Part shown: positions 15,141 to 24,148 of the stretch, one piece after another
How the letters are laid out: the number at the start of each line of letters is the position of its first letter
Position numbering within the stretch: the stretch's first letter is position 1
From: Lentzea terrae
Lineage (GTDB): Bacteria > Actinomycetota > Actinomycetes > Mycobacteriales > Pseudonocardiaceae
Reading direction: 5' to 3'
Assembly: GCF_003265345.1 (NCBI RefSeq)
Contig: NZ_QFWW01000020.1
Location: 435,566 to 499,565 of the forward strand
DNA length: 64,000 bases
Translations under genes and position numbers: made by a program
The notes under the pieces: model-generated
Databases searched by the model: none
Seen by the model: the letters and a program-made list of their open reading frames with translations, nothing else
What the model was told of the DNA's origin: nothing

Positions 15141-18100
15141 TCAGCATCCGGTCGGGCGCTGGACCCACTCGACCCACTGGCCGATGTCGACCGGACAGGT
15201 CTGGTAGGTGTTCCCGCCCTGGTCTTCCAGGAACTCCCGCCAGATCGCACTCATCACCCGCGGTGTGAAGGGATCCCGGCCGCCGGCCAGTTCGGTGATC
15301 CACTCCCGCCGCCGGATGACTGCGTCGACGTCGAGCGCACCAGCGTCGGAGTAGACCCGGTCCGGCAGGAACAGGCCGGACGAACTCGCCCAGCCGACGA
15401 ACGCCTGCAGGTCCTCGACGGCGCCGGTCCGGTCACCGGTCATGGCTCTGGCGATGCCCCGCGCGCTGTGGAACGGTCCCGAGTCCGGCGACAGTTCCAC
15501 AGCGCGGTCGCATGCGTCGAGCACCTCCTGCGCGTGCCGGCTGACCACACCGGTCAGGCAGACGAGGTGGGCCAGCTCGGCGTCGTCGTTGTCGTTCGCC
15601 GTCGCCAGCCTGGCCGACTCCCGGAACGCGGCCGCGGCGGCGGGCCCGTCCTTCTGGTTGAGTCGGGTCTGGGCGATGTCGAGCTGGTTCAGCACCACGG
15701 AGCCGTCCACCGGAAGTCCGGGGCACACCTCGATCTTGCCGGTCGTGTAGGCCTCGATCGACTGGTGGTCCAGGTTTCTCGGCACGATCGCGCAGGCACG
15801 GCGGAACCACTCCTGCGGGTCGTGGTTGTGCAGGCTGACGTAGGTGGGCGCCTTCTCGCCGCTGCCCTTGGCCACCGTGACGAGTACGCGGCGAGCCGGG
15901 TCGAAGGTCAGCGCCATCAGGCTGGCGGCCGTCCGGAACCGGGGCAGCGCGGTCCAGGTGGCGGTCTCCCAGAGCGCGACGCCGTAGTTGGTCGTGGTCG
16001 TCGCCAGGTGCCCGCCGTCGGAGCTGAACACCAGCTCGGGCGCGTAGTTCTCGCTGTCGTTGCGGAACGAGCGGATCTGCTGCCCGGTCGCGTGATCCCA
16101 GATCCGGACCGTGCGGTCGGCGGCGTTCGACGCGAGCCGGTGCTGCCCCGGCTGGAAGGCCACGGCGGTGACCACCTCGTCGTGCCGCAACGGCCCGCCG
16201 GCCGGACGCCCGTTCTCCAGATCCCAGAGCAACACGGTCTTGTCCGCGCTCCCCGACGCCAGGAGCCGGCCGTCGGAGCTGAAGGCCAGGCTGGTCACGT
16301 CGCCGTCGTGGGCCTCGAAGGTGTGCACCAGCTCGTGGGTCCTCGCGTTCCACACCCAGATCCGCTTGTTCCCTCCCGCGGCGACCAGGTTGAGATCCGG
16401 GCTGAACGCAAGGCTCCGCGTGGTCAGCTTCCGGCCGTCGCAGACCAGTGACCGGCACGGCGCGTCGGAGACCAGCGGGGTGTCCAGGAGGGTCCACGTC
16501 CTGGTGTCCCACCGCGCGATGTTCCCCGCCGAGGACGCGACCTGCAGCACGCCGCCGTCCTGGCTGAACCGCAGCACATCGAGGTAGCACGGGTGGTACG
16601 GACCCACGACGTCCTGGCGCCGGTGCGGGCACACCGGCGCCACCGGGAACCGCCGCACGACTTTGCGGCTGTCCCGGTCGTACACGAACAGCACACCGTC
16701 GGCGCCACCCAGCACGATCGTTTTACCGTCCGGGCTGACCGCGACACTGCGCGGATCGGATTCGCGATCACTGAACCTCGCGGTGGTGTGCGAGTCCGCG
16801 CCGAGCGACCACAGCATGATCGTGTTCAGCAGATCGCCGGTCGCCAGGTGCCGGCCGTCCGGGCTGAACGCCACCGCGGTGACCGCCGAGTTGTAGGCCG
16901 CGAAGGTCCTGGGCCGTTCCTGGACGGCGGCCGCGTTCCACACCAGCGCCCTGCCGTCCTGCCCGCCGGTGGCCACCCTCGTGCCGTCCGGGCTGAACCG
17001 GATCGCCCGCACCTGACCGGTGTGTCCCTGCCACGACTCCAGCAGACGCCGGGATCCGGTGTCCCACAACCGGATCCGGCCGTCCCTCGTGCCCGCGGCG
17101 ATCCGGGTGGCGTCCGCGCTGACGTCCACCGCCGTGATCTCCTTGCCAGGGGCGACAAGCGGCTCGCCGATCAGCTCTCCGGTGCCCGTGTGCCACAGCT
17201 GGATGAACGACTGAGTGCACCCGTCGTTCGCGATCACACCGTTCTGCAGGCAGCCGGCGCCGGCCATCGTCGTCCGGCTGCTCGCGAAAGCCGACACGTA
17301 CCGGGGCAGGCGGACCGACGAGACCTGCCGCCACGTGCCCGGCTCCCAGGACTGGAACTCCGTGCCGCCGTCCGGGCAGGGCCCACAGCTGCGCACCTGC
17401 AGCCTGCCGTCGCCGTCGAACGCCACGCCACGCCGGCCGAGGCTCTCGTCGGGCCCGAACGCGGGTTTGCCGGTGACCAGGTCCCACACCGCCGTGCTGC
17501 CCGTACCGCTCGAGGCGAGCCTCGTGCCGTCGGGGCTGATCGCGACGTCGAAGACACCGCCGCGGTACGTGTACTGCGACGCGCTGACGAGCTGCCGCCG
17601 CCCGGTCGCCGGATCCCACCGGAAGATCCTGCCGTCGTCGCCCGCCGAGACCAGCTCTCCGGTGCCGGGCCGGTAGACGAGGTCGCGGATGCCGTCACTG
17701 GCGACCGGCGGGTTCGACACGATGACCTTGTTCGCCGTGTGGCCGCGCAGGATCCGGGTCAGGTGTGGCTGGGACTCGAGGGCGGCGTGCAGCGCCGCCA
17801 GCGTCCGGTCGGTGCGCCGCAGGTCGACGGCGGTGAGCGCGAACAGCAACGCCTGCCGCGGGTCCTGCCGGCTGACCGTCGCGGTGTTGCTCTCCGCCGC
17901 CAGCAGGTTCGCGAGCCGGTCCTGGGCGACGTCCGCGCTGTGCCGCGCCGCGTCGGCTTCCCGCTCGGCACGCTTCCACTGGCACCCCGCGATGAACAGC
18001 AGCACGACCAGGATCATGGACACCGCCTGGCTGATGCGGTTCAACCGCCGCTGGTTCCTGCGGTCCTCGCTGTCGATCTCGTCCGGATCGAGGCCGTGGA

Positions 18101-18632
18101 TCGGCCCCGCGAGCTTGCACACCGCGGTGCGGAACCTCTGGTTGCGCAGCGTGAGATCGGCTCCCGGTTCGGCCCAGGTCAGCGGCACCCAGCCCGGCTG
18201 TGCGGGGAACCAGCCCTTGAGCTGGCGGGGCAGGGCGGTGGTCCGCTCCCAGTCGAAGTCGCCCTTCTCCTGGTCCCAGACGATCTCGCCGCCGGTGTGC
18301 GCGATCAGGAACGAGCTCGCGTCCCGGTTTCGCTGCCAGTAGCCGATCTCCCGCCGGACCCAGCGGGACCGGACCGCACCGGGCGAAGCCATCAGCACGA
18401 AGTATCGGGAACGCGCCAGCGCGCCTTCGACGACGGCCCACAGATCCGGGTTGGCGGCCAGGTTCTCGTGATCGCGGAAGATCCGCATGGCACGAACACG
18501 CAGCGGTTTCCGGTTCATCCGCCGCAGTGCCCGGTGCAGCACCGGGGCGAGCCGGCGATCGGCGTCGTGGCTGTAGGAGATGAAAGCGTCATAGCCTTCT
18601 TTTATGCGCCCACCGCGGCGTTTCCAGAGCAT
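15141..18632 (-). CDS. TIR domain - membrane helix - 14 WD40 repeats - TPR protein
   Basis: About 1163 aa. Residues about 12-130 form a TIR domain (YDAFISYSHDADRRLAPVLH, FRDHENLAANPDLW, YFVLMASPGAVRSRWVRREI). The Glu of SRWVRREI sits where NADase-active TIRs carry their catalytic glutamate. One membrane helix follows near residue 205 (AVSMILVVLLFIAGCQW). Fourteen WD40 repeats follow (e.g. GTRDGRIRLWDTGS, GSADKTVLLWDLENG), enough for two seven-bladed propellers, then a C-terminal helical TPR-like region with five Cys. TIR on the cytosolic side and WD40 propellers outside is one topology; the reverse is possible. ATG 18632 is preferred over 18662: a TTAGAT -10 lies 8 nt upstream (leaderless). 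Divergent from a secreted serine hydrolase. Confidence 0.88.
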   Translation of the reverse strand: MLWKRRGGRIKEGYDAFISYSHDADRRLAPVLHRALRRMNRKPLRVRAMRIFRDHENLAANPDLWAVVEGALARSRYFVLMASPGAVRSRWVRREIGYWQRNRDASSFLIAHTGGEIVWDQEKGDFDWERTTALPRQLKGWFPAQPGWVPLTWAEPGADLTLRNQRFRTAVCKLAGPIHGLDPDEIDSEDRRNQRRLNRISQAVSMILVVLLFIAGCQWKRAEREADAARHSADVAQDRLANLLAAESNTATVSRQDPRQALLFALTAVDLRRTDRTLAALHAALESQPHLTRILRGHTANKVIVSNPPVASDGIRDLVYRPGTGELVSAGDDGRIFRWDPATGRRQLVSASQYTYRGGVFDVAISPDGTRLASSGTGSTAVWDLVTGKPAFGPDESLGRRGVAFDGDGRLQVRSCGPCPDGGTEFQSWEPGTWRQVSSVRLPRYVSAFASSRTTMAGAGCLQNGVIANDGCTQSFIQLWHTGTGELIGEPLVAPGKEITAVDVSADATRIAAGTRDGRIRLWDTGSRRLLESWQGHTGQVRAIRFSPDGTRVATGGQDGRALVWNAAAVQERPRTFAAYNSAVTAVAFSPDGRHLATGDLLNTIMLWSLGADSHTTARFSDRESDPRSVAVSPDGKTIVLGGADGVLFVYDRDSRKVVRRFPVAPVCPHRRQDVVGPYHPCYLDVLRFSQDGGVLQVASSAGNIARWDTRTWTLLDTPLVSDAPCRSLVCDGRKLTTRSLAFSPDLNLVAAGGNKRIWVWNARTHELVHTFEAHDGDVTSLAFSSDGRLLASGSADKTVLLWDLENGRPAGGPLRHDEVVTAVAFQPGQHRLASNAADRTVRIWDHATGQQIRSFRNDSENYAPELVFSSDGGHLATTTTNYGVALWETATWTALPRFRTAASLMALTFDPARRVLVTVAKGSGEKAPTYVSLHNHDPQEWFRRACAIVPRNLDHQSIEAYTTGKIEVCPGLPVDGSVVLNQLDIAQTRLNQKDGPAAAAAFRESARLATANDNDDAELAHLVCLTGVVSRHAQEVLDACDRAVELSPDSGPFHSARGIARAMTGDRTGAVEDLQAFVGWASSSGLFLPDRVYSDAGALDVDAVIRRREWITELAGGRDPFTPRVMSAIWREFLEDQGGNTYQTCPVDIGQWVEWVQRPTGC

Positions 18633-18723
18633 GCCGCACAATCTAACCCCAGCGTCGATCAACGACGCCTTCTGTCATTCTTTTGGCCAGCCTGGCGCGA
18701 ATTATCGCAACTATTGTGACGCC

Positions 18724-20574
18724 ATGGACAGACGGGCTTTTCTGGGCGCCGCACTGCTCGCCGCAGCGGGCAGCACCGTCGGCGCATCGACCGCAGTCGC
18801 GGCCTCACAGGTGTTCAACCGCGGCATTCCCGGCGACGCGCATGCGAAACTGGTGGAGCTCGCACCTCGCGGCGTAACGACCTTCGCGTTCACCCCGGCA
18901 GGCGGCTGGGTCGTCGTGACGGCCCTGGGTGACTGCGCTTCTCGCGACCTTCCTGCCGAATGTCTCGCCAAGCTCAACGAATTCGTCGCGAACGGGCATA
19001 GAATTCATTGCGTGGCCTTCCCACCGGCCGGTGGGAACAGTTGGGTGATCACCACCGACTGGGGCCTGTACGCCCGGAACATCCCGCCGGAGTGCTACAG
19101 CAAACTGGTCGAGCAGTACAACGCGGGAAACCCGGTCGTGCACGTCGGGTTCCCGCCGGCGGGCGGTAACAGCTGGGTGGTGCTCGGCGCGAACGGTTAC
19201 TTCTTCGCCCGCAACATCGACGACGAGTGCTATCAGATGATGCGCAATCTCACCCAGGGCGGGCGCAAGGTCACCAGGGTGGCCTTCCCGAACACCGGCG
19301 GCTGGGCGGTCATCGCGCAGGACGAGTTCCACACGCGCAAGATCGACGACGAGTGCTATCTGCAGATGAACAACTTCTCGTTGCGCGGCTACGAGGTGCA
19401 CAACATCGCTTTCGCTCCTTTCAACAACGGCTGGTCGCTCGTTTCCCGCGGCGCTCCGCCCCCGTTGCCGTTCGACCACGTCCGCCACATCGAGAACACC
19501 GTGGGCGGCGGGAACATCTGGCAGCGCATGGCCGCCTACAACACACCGGGCGTGGCGATCGGCGTCACGATCAAGTACCGGCCGGCCTGGTCGACCGGCT
19601 ACGGCTGGCTCGAGGCGGGCTCGGCGGCGGCCACCCACCCGGAGAGCGTCTTCCAGGCCGCGTCGATCAGCAAGGCCGTCGCGACGATGGGCGTCCTGCG
19701 GCTCCTGCAGACGCACAAGATCCCGGAGACCGACGACATCCGGCCCTACCTCGGCTGGAACCTGCCGGTCCGGCCGTGCCTCACCGCGTACAAGCCTCCG
19801 GCGATCGCCAACGTGCTCACGCACACGGCGGGCATCACCGGGCACGGCAACACCTTCCCGGTCACGAACTGCTCCGGCTTCACCGGCGACGGCGGTGGCT
19901 ATGCGGGCTACGGTCCCGGTGTCACGGTGCCGACGCTGCTCCAGGTGATGAACGGACAGCCGCCCGCCACCGGCCCGCGGATCGAGATCAGCTCGGGGAG
20001 CCGGGACCGGTACTACTCCGGCGCGGGCTTCGTCCTGCTGCAACGCATGATCGAGCAGCAGTCCGGGCAGACCCTGTCGGCCTACATGGCCGGCGAGATC
20101 TTCGCCCGGCTCGGGATGTCGCACAGCACCTACGACCTCTACCCGAGCTGGGAGCTCGCGTCCGGGCACGAGACGACGGGCGCGGTCATCCCGGGCAAGC
20201 GCTTCCGGTATCCGGAGGGCGCCGCGGCCGGGCTCTACACCGACGTGCTCGACCTGTGCCGCCTCGTCGGCCACATCAACCTCGCCTGGGCCTCGCCCGG
20301 CGACGTCGCGGGCGCCCCGCTGACCAAGGAGTCGGTGAAGCGCATGCTCACGCCGGGGCCGTCGAGCACCATGGGCAGGGGCTGGAACCTCGACAAGATC
20401 GGCACTTCGGCGTTCTCCTACTACCACTTCGGGGACAACCGCGGCTTCACGACCGAGGTGCGCGGGTTCCCGCAACTGGGCACCGGCTACGCGATCCTGG
20501 CCAACGGCGACAATCGCCGCAGCCTGGTGAACGAGATCGCGGCGGCCATTCGCACGGCTTACGGCTGGACGTGA
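18724..20574 (+). CDS. Secreted serine hydrolase (beta-lactamase/DD-peptidase fold) with N-terminal Cys-containing repeats
   Basis: 616 aa. A Tat-like signal (MDRRAFLGAALLAAAG) is followed by about 225 residues of a 45-residue repeat: a G-G-W-x-V strand, then R-[NDK]-[IL]-x-x-EC, seen in RDLPAEC, RNIPPEC, RNIDDEC and RKIDDEC, with a last half copy. It looks like a five-bladed beta structure. The C-terminal 350 residues are a class C beta-lactamase-like serine hydrolase: SxxK in FQAASISKAVATMG, a YYSGAGFVLLQ segment in place of the usual YSN, and HFGDNRGF for the KTG-like strand. The replaced Asn in the second motif may alter activity. Substrate unknown; esterase or peptidase are both possible. 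Confidence 0.85.
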   Translation: MDRRAFLGAALLAAAGSTVGASTAVAASQVFNRGIPGDAHAKLVELAPRGVTTFAFTPAGGWVVVTALGDCASRDLPAECLAKLNEFVANGHRIHCVAFPPAGGNSWVITTDWGLYARNIPPECYSKLVEQYNAGNPVVHVGFPPAGGNSWVVLGANGYFFARNIDDECYQMMRNLTQGGRKVTRVAFPNTGGWAVIAQDEFHTRKIDDECYLQMNNFSLRGYEVHNIAFAPFNNGWSLVSRGAPPPLPFDHVRHIENTVGGGNIWQRMAAYNTPGVAIGVTIKYRPAWSTGYGWLEAGSAAATHPESVFQAASISKAVATMGVLRLLQTHKIPETDDIRPYLGWNLPVRPCLTAYKPPAIANVLTHTAGITGHGNTFPVTNCSGFTGDGGGYAGYGPGVTVPTLLQVMNGQPPATGPRIEISSGSRDRYYSGAGFVLLQRMIEQQSGQTLSAYMAGEIFARLGMSHSTYDLYPSWELASGHETTGAVIPGKRFRYPEGAAAGLYTDVLDLCRLVGHINLAWASPGDVAGAPLTKESVKRMLTPGPSSTMGRGWNLDKIGTSAFSYYHFGDNRGFTTEVRGFPQLGTGYAILANGDNRRSLVNEIAAAIRTAYGWT

Positions 20575-20576
20575 CG

Positions 20577-21329
20577 TCAGGCCGGCGTCCGGTGCTCCTC
20601 GGCCCACGGCACCAGCTTGCGCTCGGCGTAACCCAAGCCGTAGAACAGCCCGACACTGATCACCGCGAGCAGCGCCATCGCCGCGAAGGCCTGCGAGGTG
20701 TTCGCGCTGCTGCCGGACTGGGAGATCACGAAGCCCAGTCCGGCACTGGCGCCGACGAACTCGCCGATCACCGCCCCGATGACGGCCAGCGTGATCGACA
20801 CCTTCAGCCCGACGAAGATCTGCGGCAACGCGTGCCGCAGGCGCAGCTTGAAGAACTCGTGGTGGCGCGCGGCATCCAGCGACCGGAACAGCTCGACCAG
20901 CTCGGTCGGCGTGGACTTCATCCCGGACGCGGTCGAGATGACGATGGGGAAGATGCACACCAGCACCACCATGAGCACCTTCGACTCGATGCCGAACCCG
21001 AACCACACCACCACGAGCGGCGCGATGGCGACCTTCGGCACGGCGTTGAGCGCCACCAGCAACGGGTAGAACATCCGCTCCAGGACCTGCGAGCTGACGA
21101 TCAGCAACGCGATCGGCACACCGACCACAATGGACAGACCGAAGCCGGCGACCGCCTCCCACAGCGTGACCAGGGTCTGTTCCAGCAGATAGCCGGGCAG
21201 CTCCAGGAACGCCAGCACGACGTCCGCCGGTGACGGCACGAGGAACGCGTCGATCCCGAAGACGATCGTCGCGAGCCACCAGAGCCCGATGATCGCCAGC
21301 AGGCCCAGCACCGGGAGCACCACCTTCAC
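20577..21329 (-). CDS. ABC importer permease (nitrate/taurine/riboflavin-type)
   Basis: 250 aa with six predicted membrane helices and the EAA-like cytoplasmic loop (FRSLDAARHHEFFKLRLRHALPQIF as family landmark FKLRLRHALPQIFVGLK). Matches the SsuC/TauC/ThiX permease group. The GTG start overlaps the ATPase stop (GTGA, 21326-21329). It is the third gene of a substrate-binding protein / ATPase / permease operon on the minus strand. Confidence 0.9.
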   Translation of the reverse strand: MKVVLPVLGLLAIIGLWWLATIVFGIDAFLVPSPADVVLAFLELPGYLLEQTLVTLWEAVAGFGLSIVVGVPIALLIVSSQVLERMFYPLLVALNAVPKVAIAPLVVVWFGFGIESKVLMVVLVCIFPIVISTASGMKSTPTELVELFRSLDAARHHEFFKLRLRHALPQIFVGLKVSITLAVIGAVIGEFVGASAGLGFVISQSGSSANTSQAFAAMALLAVISVGLFYGLGYAERKLVPWAEEHRTPA

Positions 21330-22054
21330 GCCGTCACCTCGCTCAACAGGCCGCGCAGCTTCCGGCTCACCTCGTCCAGCTCGGGCTGCCCCAGAGCGCG
21401 CGGCCGGGGCAGGCCGACGTCGACGATCTGGTGGATCCGGCCGGGCCGCGGACTGAGCACGACGATCCGGTCGGCGAGCAGCACCGCCTCGTCGATGGAG
21501 TGCGTGACGAACACCACCGCGCGCGGCAGCTCCAGCTGGATCCGTTGCAGCTCTTCGGAAAGCTCGGTGCGGGTGATCGCGTCCAGCGCCGAGAACGGCT
21601 CGTCCATCAGCATGACCCGCGGGCTCTGGATCAGCGACCGGCACAGCGACACGCGCTGCTGCATGCCGCCGGACAGCTCGTGCGGCAACCGTTTCTCGAA
21701 GCCGCCGAGCCCGACGAGGTCCAGCAGCTCGTGCGCGCGGTCCCGGTGACCGCCGAGGCCGAAGATCTCGATCGGCAGCAGCACGTTCGCCAGCACCGAC
21801 CGCCACGGCAGCAACGCCGGCCGTTGGAACATGACCGAGACGTCGCGCCGCGGCTTGGTCACTTCCTCGCCCGCCACCACGATCCGGCCTTCCGACGGCG
21901 TCAGCAGCCCGGCGACGAGCCGCAGCAACGTGGACTTGCCGCAGCCCGACCGTCCGATCACCGCGACGAACTCGTGCTCCTCCACCTCCAGGTCGATCCC
22001 GGCCAGTGCGTGAACGCCGCCGAAGCGGTGCGAGACCCCGCGCAGGGTGATCAC
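21326..22054 (-). CDS. ABC importer ATP-binding protein
   Basis: 242 aa: Walker A GRSGCGKSTLL, Q-loop VMFQRPALLPW, signature ELSGGMQQRVSLCR, Walker B VMLMDEPFSALD and H-loop FVTHSIDEA. This is the SsuB/TauB/ThiZ class. GTG start overlaps the stop of the lipoprotein gene (GTGA, 22051-22054). Confidence 0.93.
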   Translation of the reverse strand: MITLRGVSHRFGGVHALAGIDLEVEEHEFVAVIGRSGCGKSTLLRLVAGLLTPSEGRIVVAGEEVTKPRRDVSVMFQRPALLPWRSVLANVLLPIEIFGLGGHRDRAHELLDLVGLGGFEKRLPHELSGGMQQRVSLCRSLIQSPRVMLMDEPFSALDAITRTELSEELQRIQLELPRAVVFVTHSIDEAVLLADRIVVLSPRPGRIHQIVDVGLPRPRALGQPELDEVSRKLRGLLSEVTA

Positions 22055-23043
22055 TTCGGGGCCAGCGCGAAGGAGGCCAGGTCGTCGGGACGCACCGAGC
22101 CGTCCGGGATCGCGCCCGCGTCCACGAGCGTGCGGATGATCTTCTCGACCCGCGGCTGGGTCAGCTCGCCCACCCGGCCGGCGAACCCGGACGGCTGCAC
22201 GTACGGGGCCATGAGCGAGACCTCCGCACTGGCCACGCCCGCGTCCTGGGTCGGCTGGTACTTCTTGAGGATCGGGCCGACCTCGTCCGGGTGCTCGATC
22301 GCGTACGTCAGGCCCCTGAGCAACGCTTCGCTGAACCGCTTCACCAGTCCCGGCTTCTGCGCGGCCGTGTCCTTGGACGCCACCAGCGCGTTGCCGTAGA
22401 GGTCGGGAACCAGGTCGCCGTACGGCAGGACGACGACCTTCCTGCCCTTGGCCGCGGCTTCGATCAGCGGCTTGCCGACGACGAACTGCCCGATCCCGTC
22501 GACCTGGCCGGCCGCCAGCAGCTGCGGCAGCGCGGGCGGGGCGGACGGCACGAACTGGACCCGCGCGGGGTCGATGCCCGCCGCCTTGGCGTAGACGGGG
22601 AACATCACCTGGTTCGTCGAACCCGGCTGGTCGCCGATCTTCTTGCCGACGAGGTCGGCGGGCGTGCCGATCCCGCTGCCCTCCAGCGCGACGATGGCGG
22701 CGAGCGACCGCTGCTGGACGGCCGCGACGGTGGTGACCGGCAGTTTCTCCTTGGCAACGGTGATGGCGGTGGCGGTGAAGTCCGCGATGCCGAAGTCCGC
22801 GCGACCTCCGGCGACCAGCTTCAGCACGTCGACACTGCCGGTGCCCGGTGTGATCGTGACGTCGAGGCCGGCCTGGTCGAAGAAGCCCTTCTCCTGTGCC
22901 ACGTACACGTAGGCGTCCCGGCCGAACGTGCTGAACGACGTCAGGTAGTTGACGTCGATCCTCTCGTACTCCACTGATTTCGGTGCTGGACCGCAACCGG
23001 CCAGCACGACCGCGAGCACGGCGAATGCAAACGCTTTCCTCAT
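22051..23043 (-). CDS. Substrate-binding lipoprotein, NMT1/THI5-like
   Basis: 330 aa. Type II signal with lipobox VLAGCG; the mature protein has the NMT1/THI5-like periplasmic-binding fold (YVYVAQEKGFFDQAGLDVTI, GRADFGIADFTAT, VGKKIGDQPGSTNQVMFPVY, VDGIGQFVVGKPL). Ligands of this family include pyrimidines, aliphatic sulfonates, riboflavin and formyl-aminopyrimidine; none can be assigned. No thi, rib or ssu genes are near, and I see no riboswitch in the 150-bp leader. GAGGGGATC lies just before ATG 23043. Divergent from a cupin that could act on the imported compound. Confidence 0.88.
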   Translation of the reverse strand: MRKAFAFAVLAVVLAGCGPAPKSVEYERIDVNYLTSFSTFGRDAYVYVAQEKGFFDQAGLDVTITPGTGSVDVLKLVAGGRADFGIADFTATAITVAKEKLPVTTVAAVQQRSLAAIVALEGSGIGTPADLVGKKIGDQPGSTNQVMFPVYAKAAGIDPARVQFVPSAPPALPQLLAAGQVDGIGQFVVGKPLIEAAAKGRKVVVLPYGDLVPDLYGNALVASKDTAAQKPGLVKRFSEALLRGLTYAIEHPDEVGPILKKYQPTQDAGVASAEVSLMAPYVQPSGFAGRVGELTQPRVEKIIRTLVDAGAIPDGSVRPDDLASFALAPK

Positions 23044-23192
23044 GATCCCCTCCCCCGAAGGCGCCCTTCTGGTCGAACATAGAGGTCGGGGAGGACGGAT
23101 GAACACGACCAATCTGCCCGTGGCCGTCATCGGCGAGCTGGATCGGGCTTCCGGCGTGTCCGTCGTTTGGACTCGGTTGCAGGAGGTCTGCC

Positions 23193-23720
23193 TTGAGGGG
23201 TGACGTGGTGCGCTCACCGTCCGGTGAGGAGATCGTGCTGGTCGACGTCGGCCAGCGCGTGCTCCACGACGACCCGGTCGTGCGGGTGTGGGAGGTCCAG
23301 CTCGAACCCGGCGAGACCCACCAGTGGCACCTGCACCACAACCCGTACGTGGTGCTCAGCATCGACGGCTCGGAAGGCCGCATGGACTGGCTCGACGGCA
23401 GCGAGCCGCGCTTCCTCTCGGAGCACCGCGGCGGCTGGGTCTACCGCCCCGTCTCGCCGGTGCACCGGCTGACGAACATCGGGACGTCCTGCTACCGCAA
23501 CCGGCTCGTCGAGCTGAAGGACCTCGGCGAGAACTTGCCCTCACCGCTGGACATCGCGGACTCCGACGTCAGCGTGCGCACCGTCGCCGACTGCACGGTG
23601 GAGCTGGACGGCCCGCACGTCCTCGCTGCGCTGGACACCGAGGACGTGCGACTCCATCCGGGCGGGCCGTGTTCTTTGCACGGCGAGTGGTTCGTCGTCG
23701 AGCTGCGCTACCTACGCTAG
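23193..23720 (+). CDS. Cupin-domain protein
   Basis: 175 aa single cupin: VQLEPGETHQWHLHHNPYVVLSIDGSEG carries the metal motif (HxH around HQWHLHH, with a later Glu), and HRGGWVYRPVSPVHRLTNIG carries the second motif His. Likely a metal-binding dioxygenase/isomerase or binding protein. The start TTG 23193 is picked because GCAGGAGG precedes it by 7 nt; the first ATG/GTG alternatives lack this. It faces away from the ABC importer operon. Its 3' end overlaps the convergent YciI gene by 9 nt. Confidence 0.8.
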   Translation: MRGDVVRSPSGEEIVLVDVGQRVLHDDPVVRVWEVQLEPGETHQWHLHHNPYVVLSIDGSEGRMDWLDGSEPRFLSEHRGGWVYRPVSPVHRLTNIGTSCYRNRLVELKDLGENLPSPLDIADSDVSVRTVADCTVELDGPHVLAALDTEDVRLHPGGPCSLHGEWFVVELRYLR

Positions 23721-24089
23721 GAGCCCAGGAATCTCCTCGGGCTCGACGACCTGCCGGACCTCCACCGACATCTCGTCCACGCCGACGAAACAGGTGATGT
23801 ACTCCTCCGCGACGGCCTTGGCCTCGGCGAGGTCCTTCGCATTGATGATCATGAACCCGCCGATGACCTCCTTCGCCTCGGCGAACGGGCCGTCGGTCGA
23901 CTTGATCTCGGCACCACGCCTGCGCACGGCCGCCCCGGTGGACGGCCGGTGGACACCCTCACCGCCGAGGAACACACCGTTCGCGTCCAGCTTGTCGACG
24001 AACGCGTTCATCCGCCGATGAAGCTCCGGACTCCCCTTCCACGCCGCGTCGGCGTCCTCCGGGACCCGGTGCATCAACAGAAACCGCAT
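23712..24089 (-). CDS. YciI / DGPF-domain protein
   Basis: 125 aa YCII-related ferredoxin-like protein with the typical STDGPFAEAKEVIGGFMIINAKDLAEA segment (landmarks TDGPFAEAKEVIGGF and EAKAVAEEY). Family members are often linked to sigma factors or act on small molecules; no sigma gene is adjacent. ATG 24089 with GAGGAGATGAC upstream. Confidence 0.88.
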   Translation of the reverse strand: MRFLLMHRVPEDADAAWKGSPELHRRMNAFVDKLDANGVFLGGEGVHRPSTGAAVRRRGAEIKSTDGPFAEAKEVIGGFMIINAKDLAEAKAVAEEYITCFVGVDEMSVEVRQVVEPEEIPGLLA

Positions 24090-24148
24090 GTCATCTCCTC
24101 GTGTCGACTGGCAGCGTGGAGCCGCTGCCACCCCTGCGTCGATCGACG

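Noticed and set aside
23044..23192. Possible TPP or other riboswitch before the NMT1-type importer
   Set aside because: I could not find the conserved TPP core (CUGAGA / ACCUGA) or another known aptamer in either strand of the 150-bp gap.
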